Shown here: positions 63,911-64,000 of the stretch, one piece after another | Numbering within the stretch: the first letter of the stretch is position 1 | How the letters are laid out: each line of letters opens with the position of its first letter | NCBI RefSeq assembly: GCF_009932435.1 | Contig: NZ_BJOU01000002.1 | Coordinates: 248,001 to 312,000, forward strand | Direction: 5' to 3' | Origin: Gordonia crocea | GTDB lineage: Bacteria > Actinomycetota > Actinomycetes > Mycobacteriales > Mycobacteriaceae | DNA length: 64,000 nt | The notes under the pieces: model-generated | Seen by the model: only the letters and a program-made list of their open reading frames with translations | Told to the model about the DNA's origin: nothing | Databases searched by the model: none | Program-made: the position numbers and the translations under genes

Positions 63911-64000
63911 TGTCAACGGCGGGCGAAAATTGACCCTCTATCGACGGTTGAAAATTGACCCCCTGATGGTTGTTTTGTCTGGTTCTACTGGTCGTTGCTG
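63911..64000. mobile_element. Probable left end of an insertion sequence (IS21-like)
   Basis: The block begins TGTCAACGGCGGGC and carries two copies of GAAAATTGACCC 25 bp apart (63925-63936 and 63950-63961). Repeated sub-terminal motifs after a TG-start end are typical of IS21-family elements. The AT-rich stretch after 63960 differs from the core genes. The window ends before any transposase gene, so the family is a guess. Confidence 0.5.

Overview
The window comes from a high-GC, mycolic-acid-type actinobacterium (order Mycobacteriales). Gordonia or a close relative is my best guess, from the look of the proteins rather than any search. Supporting signs are an MspA-type outer-membrane porin, a GlnR box in front of glnA, many leaderless genes with a TAnnnT -10 box about 7 nt before the start codon, and a housekeeping order that, from memory, follows Mycobacterium tuberculosis Rv2199c to Rv2220.

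Layout. (1) 1-6.0 kb: the end of an endonuclease/phosphatase-like gene, an IdeR-boxed heme oxygenase, an FKBP lipoprotein, a TetR/DHA2-efflux pair, glnA with a GlnR box, and an RDD membrane protein. (2) 6.06-11.6 kb: a copper/oxidase module with a CopD-CtaG fusion, a zinc-finger anti-sigma factor, a CtpB-like P1B ATPase and a SigC-like ECF sigma factor. (3) 11.7-44.8 kb: a large biosynthetic and transport cluster. It holds the full set of isonitrile-lipopeptide (INLP) genes: a one-module C-A-T-R NRPS, ACPs, two acyl-AMP ligases, two FcoT/ScoD-type thioesterases and a ScoE-type isonitrile synthase. With them are a KAS III, an ACP-thioesterase, an MspA porin, a FecB/FecCD/FecE-type importer, two paralogous flippases, four glycosyltransferases, a large polytopic membrane protein, a UDP-sugar dehydrogenase, a GH16 lipoprotein, a PCuAC-like lipoprotein and a BlaI/M56 regulator pair. 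(4) 44.8-63.6 kb: core genes for DUF4191, lipA, lipB, an SDR, sucB, pepA, gcvT, ilvE, cobS, cobU-cobT, DUF3043, glycerate kinase, erpA, adoK, asnB, ctaC and ctaF. (5) 63.6-64.0 kb: a terminator, a 21-bp tandem repeat and what looks like an insertion-sequence end.

How the parts fit. Blocks 2 and 3 lie between an RDD gene and a DUF4191 gene that are neighbours in M. tuberculosis as I recall, so they look like one about 38.8-kb insertion. The INLP core resembles the M. tuberculosis nrp locus (Rv0096-Rv0101, followed by Rv0102 and ctpB), which is linked to SigC and copper/zinc acquisition. Here the sigma factor, an anti-sigma factor, an importer, a porin, flippases and glycan genes are all in the same locus. 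Four near-identical palindromes (ATTCTAC-N5-GTAGAAT type) stand in front of every apparent transcription unit from 11.7 to 44.8 kb, including the BlaI gene itself, which suggests a single BlaI/M56 regulon. My model is a copper- or zinc-binding, possibly glycosylated, isonitrile lipopeptide that is made, flipped out, recaptured through MspA and FecB/CD/E, and feeds copper to the heme-copper oxidase served by CtaG.

No tRNA, rRNA, CRISPR array or integrase was seen.
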